From the NCBI RefSeq assembly GCF_013113715.1, contig NZ_CP053344.1:620001-684000 (forward strand): a stretch of 64,000 bases of DNA. The letters run 5' to 3'. Below the pieces are notes generated by a model. That model was not told the DNA's origin and searched no databases. It saw only the letters and a program-made list of their open reading frames with translations. Both the position numbers and the translations under genes were made by a program. Shown here piece after piece: positions 24,736 to 35,217 of this stretch (its first letter is position 1; every line of letters starts with the position of its first letter). Source of the DNA: Herbiconiux sp. SALV-R1. GTDB taxonomy: Bacteria > Actinomycetota > Actinomycetes > Actinomycetales > Microbacteriaceae.

Positions 24736-24762
24736 AAGGGCCCCGGGTGCACCGGGGCCCTT
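24736..24762 (+). terminator. Strong hairpin terminator
   Basis: AAGGGCCCCGG (24736-24746) and CCGGGGCCCTT (24752-24762) form a perfect 11-bp stem round a 5-nt loop, followed by CGTTCTGTG. It lies 21 bp after the stop of the CsbD-like gene. Confidence 0.8.
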
Positions 24763-24795
24763 CGTTCTGTGTGGGCGGCCGCCGCAGTTCCGCCC

Positions 24796-24801
24796 TAGAA
24801 T
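24796..24801 (+). promoter_or_regulatory. -10 box (TAGAAT) for the DUF2207 gene, leaderless type
   Basis: TAGAAT, then 7 nt, then ATG 24809. Confidence 0.55.
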
Positions 24802-24808
24802 CGAACGG

Positions 24809-27800
24809 ATGGCGGGGGACATCGACGACGCGGCCGACGACCGCATCCCCGACCCCCGCCCGCAGCACACCCCGCTCTGGTCGATCCTCTCCCGCTGGCT
24901 GCTCGCGCTCGAGGCGTGGCTGCGCTCGCACGGAGGCACGCGTCTGCGCCGAGGCCTCGCGGCCTTCTGGGCCGTGGTCGCGCTCGCGGGCGGCGTGCTG
25001 CTGTTCGGGCCCGTCATCAACGAGCCGATGTCGCTCGACGACATCACAGGGTCGGCCTCGAGCGCCACGGACACCTGGATCGCCCGCGACTTCGACGTCG
25101 ACTACACCGTCGAGCGCACCGACGAGGGGCGTCTCGAGGCCGACGTCGTCGAGACGATCGGCGCCTTCTTCCCCGACGGCGTCGCAGAGACCGGCATCGT
25201 GCGGGTGCTCCCGACGCAGTACGAGGGGCACGCGCTCGACCCCTCCGACCTCGAGGTGACGGTCGACGGCGAGCCGGCCACGGTCGACCGGTCGGAGAGC
25301 AGCGACCAGCTCACCCTCACGCTCAGCCCGGGCACGAGTGCGACCGCCCCGCTCACCGGCGACCACGAGTTCGTGCTGCGCTACCGTCTGCACGACCTCG
25401 CCTACACCGACGTCGACGAGGCGACCGGAGCATCCGTCGACCTTCTGGCCTGGGACGTCTTCGGCCCCTCCTGGCCGCAGGCGTTCAGCGGCCTCGACGT
25501 GAGCGTCACGCTCCCGGCCGAGCTCGACGACGCCCTCGTGCGCCAGCCGCGCGGCGCGCTGGCGTGGACTCTGCTCTCCGCCGGCGAGTGGCTCACGCCC
25601 GAAGACCCGCCGGCCGACGCGGGCGCACCTCCCGGCGCCATCACCTACGGCTTCACGAACGACCAGAACATCCCGCCCTACGCGTCGGCCCGCTTCACCA
25701 TGGTGTTCGAGTCGGGCACCTTCGTGATGCCGCCGCCGACAGCGCTCTTCATCGTGCAGAGCTTCGGGCCGCTGCTGCCGCTGCTGTTCCTCGCGGTCAC
25801 CCTGCTGCTCGCGCTTGCGGCGCGTGCCGTCGCGTGGAGCGATGCGCGGGGTCGCCCGTGGTTCGTCGCGCAGTCCGAGCCGCCGAGGGGCGTGAGCGTG
25901 CGCGCCGCCGCGCAGGTGCTGCGCACACCGCGCACCTTCGAGCTCGCCACTGCACTGGATGCGGTGAGCGGCAAGGGCCGCCCCGACCGCACCGCCCGGC
26001 TGCGTGCAGCAGCCCGTGCCGCCCGTCGCACCGGCCGCCTCGGCGACCGTCTGCGCGCGACGCTGGGGTACCTCTCCGCCTCCGAGTACGGCGGGCAGCT
26101 GCGCGAGGGCCTGCGGCGCATCCCGACCGGATTCGTGCGCGACTTCTTCATCGCCGCCCCGCTCGCGCTCACGCTCGTGCAGTGGGGGCTCGTGCGTCAG
26201 CTCTCGCACCAGGAGCCGCTCGCCGTGGTGTGGTGGCCCGCCGCGTTCGTGCTGCTCTCGTCGGCGATCTCGCTGATCGTGCTGGCCGTCGCGCTGAGCG
26301 CGCGCCCGCTCACCAGGAAGGGTGCGCTCGTGCGGCAGCACCTGCTCGGCATCGGCGTCTACGCTGAGCGCACGCAGCTGCTCGACCGGGCGACCACGCG
26401 CGACCCTCTGCTCGCCTATGCCGTGGTGGCGTCAGACCAGGGTGCGGCCCGCGGCACCGGGCGGCGCGTGCTCGACCTCATCGAGGGGGAGCTCGGCGAC
26501 GACACGGCCTCGCGCGGATGGCGCAGCAGCGACTTCTTGAGTGCGCCGCGCATCCTGGTGCGGGTGGTGGCGGTGGTGCTGTTCGGCGCATCCGTCACCG
26601 CTGCGGCCGTGCTGCCGAACCCGTACCCGCGGTCGCTCGACCCCGTCGCCTACTCGGGCGACCTCCCGGGCACCTCCTTCAACGAGGTGCGCTCGTTCGA
26701 GGCGGATGCGGTGCTCGCCCTCGACGACGACCGCCGCGCCCGGCTGACGGTCACCGAGCGCATCGTCGTCGACTTCGCCACCGAGTCGACCTCGCAGGTG
26801 CCGCAGGTCGCCCGGCAGTGGCCCGCCCGGGCCGACGGCCAGGAGCTCGGGCTCTCGGTGACCTCGGTGACGATCGATGGAACTGACGCCCCCTACCGCG
26901 CGTCGCGCGAGGGCGACACTGAGCTCATGACCACGATGCTCGGCGAGGTGCTGACGGGGGAGCACGAGGTCGTCGTCTCGTACGAGCTCGCCTCGCCCGT
27001 GGTGGCGGCGACGGGGGCGCGGGTGGCCGAGGGGTCCGACACCGTCGACAGGCTGCGGTGGGCGGCGCTGCTGGAGGACTGGGAGTCGTCGGCCGGCTGG
27101 CCGTACGACGAGGCTCCCTCCCCGGTCACGGTGTCGATCACGATCCCGGATGCGCTGGCCGGCTCAGCGCTCGCCGCCGGCTGGATCACCGAAGACACCG
27201 ACTCCTCCGACAGCGCGCGACTGTGGGAGGAGACGGTGGTGCCGTTCGGGCGCGTGGCCACCGACGCGGCCGACGACACCGGCAGCACCGACAGTCGGGA
27301 CGAGGTGGCCGGGGGAACCCGGTACGTGCTCGACCTGCGCGAGAACGACAACAGCTTCCCGTTCGAGTTGAGGATCGCCGACCTCGGGGCGATGCTCGAC
27401 TATCCGGCGGGCACCTTCGCTGGCCCCGACCCGGATGCGCTGGCCTGGCAGAAGGTGCGCGACGCGTTCCCCCTCGCGCTCGTCGTGGCGCTCGGCGTGC
27501 TCGCGCTCGCCATCGGCGCCGTGAGCGCGCTCGTGGCCCGGCGCCGCGGCTCGCGTCGTGCGCCGCCCGGGTTCGTGCGCGACCTCGTGTGGTGGCTCGG
27601 CAGCTCGACCGCCGTCTCGACGGTGTGGCTCTTCGTCTGGGCCAGCTCCGACATGCCCGACGACTGGCCCGAGTTCCCGCCCCTCGCCCTCGCGGCCCTC
27701 GCCGCCGTCGTCGGCGCCGCCGCCTGCTGGAGCCTCACCCTCCGCGAACGCCCCGCCGCCGCGACGGGCCGCAAGGTGCCTCGCCGGATCGACGCCCGCC

Positions 27801-27826
27801 GCCCGCCCCGCGACCGCGTCGAATAG
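24809..27826 (+). CDS. Large membrane protein with two DUF2207-like modules
   Basis: This 1005-residue protein seems to be built from two similar halves. The first has a membrane helix near 47-68, an extracytoplasmic beta-rich domain (about 95-305; begins FDVDYTVERTDEGRLEADVV) and helices near 318-340. A cytoplasmic Arg-rich stretch follows, then two helices near 443-490. The second half starts with a helix near 585-608, another beta domain (about 625-870; EADAVLALDDDRRARLTVTE) and three helices near the end. This is the DUF2207 pattern, normally found once per protein. Single gene with its own leaderless promoter; role unknown, presumably at the cell surface. Confidence 0.75.
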   Translation: MAGDIDDAADDRIPDPRPQHTPLWSILSRWLLALEAWLRSHGGTRLRRGLAAFWAVVALAGGVLLFGPVINEPMSLDDITGSASSATDTWIARDFDVDYTVERTDEGRLEADVVETIGAFFPDGVAETGIVRVLPTQYEGHALDPSDLEVTVDGEPATVDRSESSDQLTLTLSPGTSATAPLTGDHEFVLRYRLHDLAYTDVDEATGASVDLLAWDVFGPSWPQAFSGLDVSVTLPAELDDALVRQPRGALAWTLLSAGEWLTPEDPPADAGAPPGAITYGFTNDQNIPPYASARFTMVFESGTFVMPPPTALFIVQSFGPLLPLLFLAVTLLLALAARAVAWSDARGRPWFVAQSEPPRGVSVRAAAQVLRTPRTFELATALDAVSGKGRPDRTARLRAAARAARRTGRLGDRLRATLGYLSASEYGGQLREGLRRIPTGFVRDFFIAAPLALTLVQWGLVRQLSHQEPLAVVWWPAAFVLLSSAISLIVLAVALSARPLTRKGALVRQHLLGIGVYAERTQLLDRATTRDPLLAYAVVASDQGAARGTGRRVLDLIEGELGDDTASRGWRSSDFLSAPRILVRVVAVVLFGASVTAAAVLPNPYPRSLDPVAYSGDLPGTSFNEVRSFEADAVLALDDDRRARLTVTERIVVDFATESTSQVPQVARQWPARADGQELGLSVTSVTIDGTDAPYRASREGDTELMTTMLGEVLTGEHEVVVSYELASPVVAATGARVAEGSDTVDRLRWAALLEDWESSAGWPYDEAPSPVTVSITIPDALAGSALAAGWITEDTDSSDSARLWEETVVPFGRVATDAADDTGSTDSRDEVAGGTRYVLDLRENDNSFPFELRIADLGAMLDYPAGTFAGPDPDALAWQKVRDAFPLALVVALGVLALAIGAVSALVARRRGSRRAPPGFVRDLVWWLGSSTAVSTVWLFVWASSDMPDDWPEFPPLALAALAAVVGAAACWSLTLRERPAAATGRKVPRRIDARRPPRDRVE

Positions 27827-27844
27827 GTCGCGATCGACGTCGGA

Positions 27845-27858
27845 GACGCCGCGGGGCG

Positions 27859-27860
<2 letters not shown>
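27845..27860. terminator. Short hairpin between convergent genes
   Basis: GACGCC (27845-27850), loop GCGG, GGCGTC (27855-27860). It overlaps the stop codon of the AarF gene and lies 18 bp past the DUF2207 stop. Weak, with no T-tract. Confidence 0.35.
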
Positions 27861-30054
<2,194 letters not shown>

Positions 30055-30059
30055 CCGGG

Positions 30060-30686
30060 TCAGTCCTGAGCGAGGATGGCGTACAGCCGCTTGCGCGCAT
30101 CCTCGAGCTCGGCGACCGCCTGCTTCACCTGCTCGGGGCTGCCGGTGCGGCCCACCTGCGCGGCCGCCTGGGCCAGCTCGAACCCGGCCTTGGGCAGCGC
30201 GCCGCGGAGGTCACCGCGACCGCCGGTGCCGAACGGGTTGCGCCAGCCGTCGGACCCGGAGCCGGAGCCCGTGCCCGACGAGTCGCCGGATGCGCCCCAC
30301 GGCTCTGTGCCCTCGGTCTCGGCCACGGTGGCGCGGCCGGCCTCGGTGAGCGCGTAGGTCTTGCGGCCGTTCGACTCCTCGGCGGCGATCAGCCCCTCGT
30401 CGGCGAGGAGCTGCAGGGTGGGGTAGACCGACCCGGCGCTGGGCTTCCAGTTGCCGCCGCTGCGCTCCTCGATCTCGTGGATGATCTGGTACCCGTGCAT
30501 GGGCTTCTCGGCGAGCAGCGCCAGCACGGCAGCGCGCACGTCGCCGCGGCCCATGCGGGAGCCCACCTTGTTCTCGAAGCGCTCGCGGAGCTGCTCCATC
30601 GCGCGCCACAGCCCGTCGGTCTGCGAACCGGACCCACCACTGAACGCGCCCGTCCCGAAACCGCTCGACCCGAACGAACCACTCAT
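30060..30686 (-). CDS. PadR-family transcriptional regulator
   Basis: This 208-residue protein has a Gly/Ser-rich N-terminus (to about 25), then the PadR winged helix: RGDVRAAVLALLAEKPMHGY, IIHEIEERSGGNWKPSAGSV and YPTLQLLADEGLI, ending in GRKTYALTEAGRA. The C-terminal part is a Gly/Ser linker and a helix of the Vir/AphA-like dimerisation type. ATG 30686 is preferred to ATG 30689 because it is better spaced from CGAGGAGGT. It is cotranscribed with the AarF gene. Tandem TATCGTTG words upstream are likely binding or promoter sites. Confidence 0.88.
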   Translation of the reverse strand: MSGSFGSSGFGTGAFSGGSGSQTDGLWRAMEQLRERFENKVGSRMGRGDVRAAVLALLAEKPMHGYQIIHEIEERSGGNWKPSAGSVYPTLQLLADEGLIAAEESNGRKTYALTEAGRATVAETEGTEPWGASGDSSGTGSGSGSDGWRNPFGTGGRGDLRGALPKAGFELAQAAAQVGRTGSPEQVKQAVAELEDARKRLYAILAQD

Positions 30687-30707
30687 CATGACCTCCTCGA
30701 GAACCGC

Positions 30708-30725
30708 CAACGATACTCAACGATA
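30708..30725 (-). promoter_or_regulatory. Tandem TATCGTTG repeat, promoter/operator of padR-aarF
   Basis: TATCGTTG occurs twice on the minus strand with a 10-bp period (one helical turn), 22 bp ahead of the start. Each copy contains a TATCGT that could be a -10 box. Binding by the PadR protein is inferred only from position. Confidence 0.45.
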
Positions 30726-30785
30726 GGCCGCGCATCCGCTCATCGACACCTCGCCCAGCAGATGCTCAGGCCCGCGCGCCCCCGC

Positions 30786-31730
30786 TCAGCGCAGGAAGAC
30801 GTCGTCGAGGGTGACGGTGCGGAGTCCGCGCTCGGTGAGGAGTGCTGAGAGCTGGGGGAAGACGTTGGTGACGGGCAGGTAGTTGAGGTGCCCGATGACG
30901 ATGTGCTGGGGCAGGAACCACTGCGTCGCGAAGTCGATCACCTGCTGCTCGGTGATGAGGCCCGAGTCGCTCAACGATCCGTACCAGAGCGCCGGGCAGG
31001 TGTAGCCGATGCTGGCGGCCAGACGGTCGACGCGGGCGTCGTGGTAGCCGTACGGTGGGCGGAAGTAGGGCCGCGCATCCACCCCGTAGGTGTTCAGGAT
31101 GAAGTCGTGGTTGCGCTGGAGCTGGTCGATGACGCCGGCGTCGCTCTGGCTGGTGAGGTCGACGTGGTCGAAGGTGTGGTTGCCGAGCTGGATCTGCCCC
31201 GACTGCACGAGCGGGCGCAGGAGGTCGGCGTTCTGCGTCCACCCGCCGTAGGTGCCGTTGAGGAAGAAGGTGAGGCGCGTGCCCGTCGCCGCCGCGAACT
31301 CGGTGTAGAGGCGGATGACGTCGGCGTTCGACCCGTCGTCGACCGTCCACGCGAGCAGGTTGCCCTGGCCGGGGAGCTCGGTGATCGCGCCGGCGGGGAG
31401 GGCGACCTTCTCGATCGGCGGGAGCGCCGGGGTGGGCTCGGGGGTGGGCGTGGGAGTCGGGGTCGGCGTTTCGGTCGGGGTGGGGGTCGCGGTGGCTGTG
31501 TGGGTTACCGCCGCGACAGGGGTCGCGCTCGCCGTGGCCGACCCGGCCGGCGCGCTGATGGGCGATCGGGGGGCCGCCGCGCTCGACACCGCGGCGAACA
31601 CACCGCCTCCCGCCGCGACCGCTCCGGCACCCACGATGCCCAGGAAGAGCCGCCTGTCGATGCCCGCTACTGCCGCCCGCGATGACTCCGCCGCGTGCTT
31701 CGGGGCGGATCGTTCATGCCTCGGCGTCAC
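30786..31730 (-). CDS. Tat-exported polysaccharide deacetylase (NodB domain)
   Basis: This exported deacetylase of about 314 residues has a twin-arginine signal (DRRLFLGIVGAG, then an Ala-rich hydrophobic run). A Thr-Pro linker (about 105-130) leads to a NodB/CE4 domain. Metal- and acid/base-site motifs are TVDDG (motif 1), NHTFDHVD (motif 2, H-x3-H) and RPPYGYHD (motif 3), and a late HIVIGHLNYLP supplies the His of motif 5. It should remove N-acetyl groups from peptidoglycan or a surface glycan. GTG 31730 is preferred because GAAGGA is well spaced for it; ATG 31736 is directly abutted by the same site. Confidence 0.87.
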   Translation of the reverse strand: MTPRHERSAPKHAAESSRAAVAGIDRRLFLGIVGAGAVAAGGGVFAAVSSAAAPRSPISAPAGSATASATPVAAVTHTATATPTPTETPTPTPTPTPEPTPALPPIEKVALPAGAITELPGQGNLLAWTVDDGSNADVIRLYTEFAAATGTRLTFFLNGTYGGWTQNADLLRPLVQSGQIQLGNHTFDHVDLTSQSDAGVIDQLQRNHDFILNTYGVDARPYFRPPYGYHDARVDRLAASIGYTCPALWYGSLSDSGLITEQQVIDFATQWFLPQHIVIGHLNYLPVTNVFPQLSALLTERGLRTVTLDDVFLR

Positions 31731-31860
31731 GTGCATCCTTCGTCTCGCGTCGACGAGGGTTCCGTCAACTCGACATTTGACGATATGTGTTTCGTGTGAA
31801 TCGCCGCTACCACGCTTTCGGGTGTCAGGGCAGGCGGATGCTGTGCTCGCGGTATCGACG

Positions 31861-31866
31861 TATGGT
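31861..31866 (+). promoter_or_regulatory. -10 box (TATGGT), leaderless type
   Basis: TATGGT, then 7 nt, then ATG 31874. Confidence 0.5.
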
Positions 31867-31873
31867 TCCACCC

Positions 31874-32164
31874 ATGAGCAGCGAACTCGACGATCCCACC
31901 CAGCGCCCGCAGACCCTCCAGCGCCCGCAGGGTGGCGTGAACCCCATCGCGATCGTCTCGCTGCTCGCCGGCGTCGCGGCGATCGTGCTGCTCGCGGCGG
32001 GCATCCCCACCTGGATCCCGCTGTGGTTCGCCGCCATCGGGCTCTTCCTGGCGATGATCTCAGTGCTCGGCTCCCGGCCGTCGGCCGCGCGGTGGGTGAG
32101 CACGATCGCCATCGCCGTGTCGGTCGTGCCGTTCGTGATGATGCCGTTCTACATCACGACGTAG
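31874..32164 (+). CDS. Small two-helix membrane protein
   Basis: This 96-residue protein has a polar N-terminus rich in Gln/Pro (DDPTQRPQTLQRPQGG). Hydrophobic segments run from about 33 to 75 (IAIVSLLAGVAAIVLLAAGI and WFAAIGLFLAMISVLG) and from 80 to 96 (WVSTIAIAVSVVPFVMMPF). The leaderless promoter box fixes the start at ATG 31874. The 3' end overlaps the convergent PIN-toxin gene by 11 bp. No family is recognised. Confidence 0.6.
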   Translation: MSSELDDPTQRPQTLQRPQGGVNPIAIVSLLAGVAAIVLLAAGIPTWIPLWFAAIGLFLAMISVLGSRPSAARWVSTIAIAVSVVPFVMMPFYITT

Positions 32165-32732
32165 AGCTCGCGACGCGCAGGCGGATTCGCCGTGCGAAGG
32201 CGGGGCACCCGGCAGCGTCGAGTGCGCTTGCCAGCGGGTGCATCTGTTTGCCGGCCAGTCGCTCGCGGATGCGCCCGTCGTCGCGCTGCCGTGCCACGAC
32301 GCGACCCACCGCGAGCGCATCGCTGTCGTCGACGAGCGTGAAGAAAGCGTCAGCACCCATGACGTCGAAGGGCAGGTCGTCGGGGTGACCGAAGGGGCGT
32401 GGGTCATCGGTGAGCACGATGTCGCTGCGTGCACCCAGGGCCGCGGCGTGCAGGTGGCGTTCGTGGGGGTCGCCGCCTGCGGCGTCGCCCGAGGCGTCGA
32501 CCTCGGTGAGCACCTCGTCGAAGTTCTCGAGGAGCGTGCGGTGCAGCCGGTCGAGCATCTGCTCGTCGACACCCGGGTGCGCGAGGCGGGTGGCCTCGAT
32601 CGCCTCGGCGACCACGACGACGGTCGAGTGCAACTGGAACAGGTCGCGCGTCTCGTTGCGCAGCAGGAACAGCCAATCGCGCGCCGTTCGGTTGAACAGG
32701 AGGGTGCTGTCGGGAAGAACGCGGAGGGTCAT
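32154..32732 (-). CDS. PIN-domain toxin, putative ribonuclease
   Basis: This 192-residue protein has the PIN acidic tetrad: Asp8 in VLPDSTLLFN, Glu43 in VVVVAEAIEA, Asp88 in GGDPHERHLHAAALG and Asp109 in DIVLTDDPRPF. PIN domains cut RNA with Mg2+ or Mn2+. It lies 24 bp downstream of a DNA-binding antitoxin-like gene on the same strand, the standard order for a type II toxin-antitoxin operon. About 60 extra residues after the PIN core (from 130) are unassigned. RNA target unknown. Confidence 0.78.
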   Translation of the reverse strand: MTLRVLPDSTLLFNRTARDWLFLLRNETRDLFQLHSTVVVVAEAIEATRLAHPGVDEQMLDRLHRTLLENFDEVLTEVDASGDAAGGDPHERHLHAAALGARSDIVLTDDPRPFGHPDDLPFDVMGADAFFTLVDDSDALAVGRVVARQRDDGRIRERLAGKQMHPLASALDAAGCPAFARRIRLRVASSTS

Positions 32733-32756
32733 TCCGTGATCATAGCTGAGGAATAT

Positions 32757-33203
32757 TCAGGTCTGCGACGGTTCGAACGCGTCGTCAGCGCGACGCAGTT
32801 CGTCGAAGGCGGCCGACCGTCGAGCGTCGCGCTCGACCTTCAGGTCGAGGATGTCGCGGGTTGCGAAGCGCGCGTGCGAGCCGACCCGGGTGACGTGGAG
32901 TCTCTGCTGGTCGACCAGCTTCATGAGGGTCGGCCGCGAGACACCGAGCATGTCGGCGGCGGCGCTGCTCGTGAGCTGCTCGGGCAGGGTGGAGACGGTC
33001 ACCGGGCCCCGGGTCGCGCGGTCGAGGATGTCGAGGAGCGTCTGCGCCAGCTCAGGATCGACCTCGACGTGCCCGCCGTCGTCGAGCGTCAGGGTCGCCT
33101 GGGCGACCCGACTCTCGGCCACGGCGGCGAGCAGGTGCCGGGTTTCGGCCTCGAGGCGGTCGTCGAGAGCGATCGTGCCGCGAGTGAGCAGTTCTGACGC
33201 CAT
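32757..33203 (-). CDS. HTH (excisionase-type) antitoxin of the PIN pair
   Basis: This 148-residue protein has an excisionase/MerR-type HTH near 80-122 (LTSSAAADMLGVSRPTLMKL, then VGSHARFATRDIL). The N-terminal half is Leu/Glu-rich and helical, probably for dimerisation, and the C-terminal tail (RDARRSAAFDELRRADDAFE) is charged and likely wraps the toxin. ATG 33203 is fixed by a TACCGT box 6 nt upstream. The perfect 22-bp palindrome 15 bp upstream is the expected autoregulatory site. Confidence 0.78.
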   Translation of the reverse strand: MASELLTRGTIALDDRLEAETRHLLAAVAESRVAQATLTLDDGGHVEVDPELAQTLLDILDRATRGPVTVSTLPEQLTSSAAADMLGVSRPTLMKLVDQQRLHVTRVGSHARFATRDILDLKVERDARRSAAFDELRRADDAFEPSQT

Positions 33204-33209
33204 GGGTCG

Positions 33210-33240
33210 ACGGTAGCGGGTTGCACTTACAAGTGCAACC
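33210..33240 (-). promoter_or_regulatory. Leaderless promoter and perfect palindromic operator of the PIN/HTH operon
   Basis: TACCGT (33210-33215, minus strand) lies 6 nt before ATG 33203. Just behind it, GGTTGCACTT (33219-33228) and AAGTGCAACC (33231-33240) form a perfect palindrome with 10-bp arms and a 2-bp centre. It covers the spacer and -35 region, so a bound protein would block RNA polymerase. Confidence 0.7.
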
Positions 33241-33259
33241 GAACACCGCGAAGACGAGA

Positions 33260-34996
33260 TCAGAGGTTGTCGAGAAGACCGGCGCGCCGGAGGTAGTCGG
33301 CCCGGTCGGAGTTGCGGGGCAGCGGTCGCGTGGGCGGGTCTCCCGCAGCGCGGCCGCCGGCGGTGGGAACCTCGGCGGTGTCGCGGAACAGGTCGGCCAG
33401 TTCGTCGGTGGCGTCCCGGTCCCCGGGCCGGGTGGCGGATGCACCGCTCAGCAGGGCGTCGAAACGAGCGGTCTCCGCGAGGTCGCTCGCCGCTGACTCG
33501 GAACGGCTCGGGGCGAATCGGGCGGGCCACTCGATCTCCCGCGCCTCGGGCGCGGTGCGGCTGCCCGCCGCGGGCCGCGAGAACGGCCACCGCTTCGTGC
33601 GCGGCTCGGAGGCGGCACCGGCGTCCGGCGCGCCCAGCGCACCCGCCGCGGAGCCCTCCGCCGACTCGAGCTCGCGCTCCCACTCCTCCATTCGCGCGGC
33701 TGCCCGCGCCCCCGCGTACGACCCCCACACCTCGAGCGCCCGCGAGATCACGGCCTCCTGCTGCTCCAGCACGGCGGCGTTGATCCGCTTGCCGAACTCC
33801 AGCTGCTGTTCGGCCCGGTCGGACGCCACCGACACCTGCACCGACGCCTCGGCCTCGATCGCCCGCGCCCTCTCGCGAGCCCAGATCTCACCGCCCGACA
33901 CCTCGCTGTCTTCACGCACGTCGAGCATCCGGTCGTAGGCGGTGGGCGCACCGAGGTTCGACAGCACTTTCACGATCACGGGCAGCAGTTCGATGCACAC
34001 GAACAGCAGGGCGATCATGATGTGCGCCACGTTCAGCAGTGCGTTCTTCTCGCCGAGGCGGAACAGCGCATCCAGCCGCGACAGCAGTCCCGCACTGTTG
34101 TCCACGGCGTTCTCGTAGGCCGCCTGCTCGGCGGCGCGCTGCTCCTGCGCGGTGGCGAGCGTCGCCTTGTCGGCGGCGAGCTGGTCTTGTGCAGCCGACA
34201 GCCGGCTCTGAGCGGATGCTTCGAGGTTCGTCTGCGCCTCCGCGAGCGCCGTGGCTTCCGCCTGCTTGGCGGCGTCGAGCCGCGTCTCGGCGGCCTGGAG
34301 GGCGGCGAGCTTCGACGCGGTGACCGGCCCGTCGCCGCGCACGCCCGTGCCCCCGCTCCCGTCGATCTCGGCGAGGTAGGCGGCCTGGGCGGCGTCGTAG
34401 GCGGCCTGCGCCGACGCCGTCGCGGCCTGTGCCGCCGCGTAGTTCGGGTCGGCCGAGAGATCGGTCTGCAGTCCCTTGTCGACGATCGCCTGGTTCGCCG
34501 CGATCGACTCCTCGAGCCCTGGAATGGCGGCGAACCGCGGGTCAGACGCCATCCGCTCCTCGAACGCCGCCTTCTCCTCGGCCTGCATCACCTGGATCTC
34601 GGAGTTGATCTCGGCCGCGAAGATCTGCAGCGTCAGCGGCGTCGAGATGACCGTTCCGATGATGAGCGCGAGCGCCACACGCGGAATCGCGAGCCCGATG
34701 TTGCGCGCCACGCCCTTCTGCTTCGCCATGCCGATGATGAGCAGCCGGTCGAGATTCAGGATGATGACGCCCCAGAACACCCCCACGATGATCGCGACCG
34801 CGAGCGGCGCCCCCACCGCCATCGACAGCGCGAACGCCGCCGACACCGCACTGAGCAGCGCCGTGCTGAGAATGACGCCACCCATCGCGACGAACCGCGC
34901 CCGGTCGCCGGGAGTGTCGGCGAGCACATCGAGCCGTGCCCCGCCGAGCCACGCCATGGCGTTGGAGACGGGGTTCGAGTTGTAGCGACGAGCCAT
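33260..34996 (-). CDS. DUF4407 membrane protein with long coiled coil
   Basis: This 578-residue protein begins MARRYNSNPVSNAMAWLGG. Three or four helices lie near 35-65, 66-90 and 108-132, and a fourth membrane segment near 325-350 (IMIALLFVCIELLPVIVKVL). Between them is an Ala/Gln/Glu-rich coiled coil of about 180 residues (140-320) with repeats of the AxxxxLAA type. The cytoplasmic C-terminus (360-578) is Arg/Ala-rich. This is the DUF4407 plan. ATG 34996 directly follows the stop of a 25-codon upstream frame. Its promoter is nearly the same as that of the kinase-like gene at 49.7 kb. Confidence 0.82.
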   Translation of the reverse strand: MARRYNSNPVSNAMAWLGGARLDVLADTPGDRARFVAMGGVILSTALLSAVSAAFALSMAVGAPLAVAIIVGVFWGVIILNLDRLLIIGMAKQKGVARNIGLAIPRVALALIIGTVISTPLTLQIFAAEINSEIQVMQAEEKAAFEERMASDPRFAAIPGLEESIAANQAIVDKGLQTDLSADPNYAAAQAATASAQAAYDAAQAAYLAEIDGSGGTGVRGDGPVTASKLAALQAAETRLDAAKQAEATALAEAQTNLEASAQSRLSAAQDQLAADKATLATAQEQRAAEQAAYENAVDNSAGLLSRLDALFRLGEKNALLNVAHIMIALLFVCIELLPVIVKVLSNLGAPTAYDRMLDVREDSEVSGGEIWARERARAIEAEASVQVSVASDRAEQQLEFGKRINAAVLEQQEAVISRALEVWGSYAGARAAARMEEWERELESAEGSAAGALGAPDAGAASEPRTKRWPFSRPAAGSRTAPEAREIEWPARFAPSRSESAASDLAETARFDALLSGASATRPGDRDATDELADLFRDTAEVPTAGGRAAGDPPTRPLPRNSDRADYLRRAGLLDNL

Positions 34997-35074
34997 TCAG
35001 CGGCGACCTTTCGGGGAGGCGATCTCGGCCAGAACAGCGGATGCGCGCTCGACCGCACAGGCACGCCCTGACAC
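34997..35074 (-). CDS. Possible 25-codon leader peptide upstream of the DUF4407 gene
   Basis: GTG 35074 lies 8 nt from a TAGCTT box and opens a 25-codon frame (M-S-G-R-A-C-A-V-E-R...) that ends in TGA at 34997. The TGA is immediately followed by the ATG of the DUF4407 gene. In the sister promoter at 49.7 kb the equivalent GTG is the start of the kinase-like gene itself. The frame may be a translated leader coupled to DUF4407, or a by-product of a shared promoter. Short, so uncertain. Confidence 0.35.
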   Translation of the reverse strand: MSGRACAVERASAVLAEIASPKGRR

Positions 35075-35107
35075 GAGGAGCGAAGCTACTGCACGTGCAT
35101 CCACGTT
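35068..35107 (-). promoter_or_regulatory. Promoter of the DUF4407 gene, shared type with 49717-49756
   Basis: On the minus strand the pattern is AACG-N2-GATG-N8, then a 22-bp block containing GTAGCTTCGCTCCTCGTG. The 22-bp block differs from the 49.7-kb copy at one base (TAGCTT versus TAACTT in the -10 position). Confidence 0.7.
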
Positions 35108-35155
35108 TCCTGGCACGTCGCTGTGCCCGGGTGGAGAGCGGCCGGCGCACGCGAA

Positions 35156-35189
35156 CGCCCCCTCGCCCGGCGAACCGAAGGAGGGGGCG
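35156..35189 (-). terminator. Hairpin downstream of the nitrilase-family gene
   Basis: CGCCCCCTC (35156-35164) pairs with GAGGGGGCG (35181-35189) round a 16-nt loop, 29 bp past the stop of the amidase-like gene. Confidence 0.45.
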
Positions 35190-35217
35190 GTCGAGTCGAA
35201 GCCGGAGGGCAGTGGGC

